A stretch of 14,231 bases of DNA from an uncultured Clostridia bacterium. Its GTDB lineage: Bacteria > Bacillota > Clostridia > UBA1381. Numbering within the stretch: position 1 is the first letter of the stretch; each line of letters starts with the position of its first letter. Positions 14,217 to 14,231 of this stretch are shown here, piece by piece. The position numbers and the translations under genes are program-made. The notes beneath the pieces were generated by a model. It saw only the letters and a list, made by a program, of their open reading frames with translations, did not search any database and was not told the origin of the DNA. The stretch lies in assembly GCA_910578235.1 (NCBI GenBank), contig CAJTPP010000065.1:1144-15374 (forward strand), written 5' to 3'.

Positions 14217-14231
14217 TACTTTTTGAAAATA

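Noticed and set aside
1..14231. tRNA, rRNA, CRISPR array or insertion sequence
   Set aside because: No cloverleaf, ribosomal RNA segment, spacer array or transposase was seen on either strand, though this was by eye only.

Overview
The window looks like a chromosomal stretch of a low-GC Gram-positive, most likely a gut or rumen member of the Clostridia. The grounds are AT-rich spacers, strong AGGAGG-type ribosome binding sites, a Gram-positive signal peptide, and a mobilisation module of the kind found in Clostridia integrative elements. The species cannot be named from the sequence.

Left part (about 1-9180): a carbohydrate-use locus. Two genes run leftward. The first encodes a 1874-residue secreted multidomain protein with four Ig-like modules and a six-hairpin glycosidase-like core resembling the DUF4450 family. 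The second encodes a cytoplasmic GH95-type alpha-L-fucosidase/galactosidase (785 residues after start correction). A 76-bp gap holding a hairpin separates them. A divergent AraC-family regulator shares a 165-bp promoter region with the secreted protein. The simplest model is extracellular trimming of a fucose- or galactose-bearing glycan, import of the products, intracellular cleavage by GH95, and AraC control. No transporter lies in the window; a possible further gene starts at its left edge.

Middle (9139-9739): a short SASA/SGNH-type esterase-like gene faces the regulator across a shared terminator. It keeps Ser, Asp and His motifs but seems to have lost an internal block, so it may be a decaying gene.

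Right part (about 9790-14231): mobile-element DNA. A structured AT-rich spacer (probable oriT) precedes mobC and an overlapping MOBP-type relaxase. Then come a small secreted protein of unknown function with its own promoter and terminator, and a convergent pair encoding a wHTH/DUF6017 replication-type protein and a cysteine-rich VLP protein. No integrase, coupling protein or type IV secretion gene is present, so the element continues beyond the window or is mobilised in trans. Its left boundary is not resolved.

The most striking item is at 13944-14216: a complete candidate par/Fst-like type I toxin-antitoxin locus. It has a small membrane peptide gene with its own promoter, a 5' hairpin over the ribosome binding site, and a bidirectional terminator. 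A convergent antisense promoter lies downstream, and two 13-nt blocks at the toxin start are repeated in the antisense RNA. This arrangement matches the addiction module of plasmid pAD1 and probably stabilises the element.
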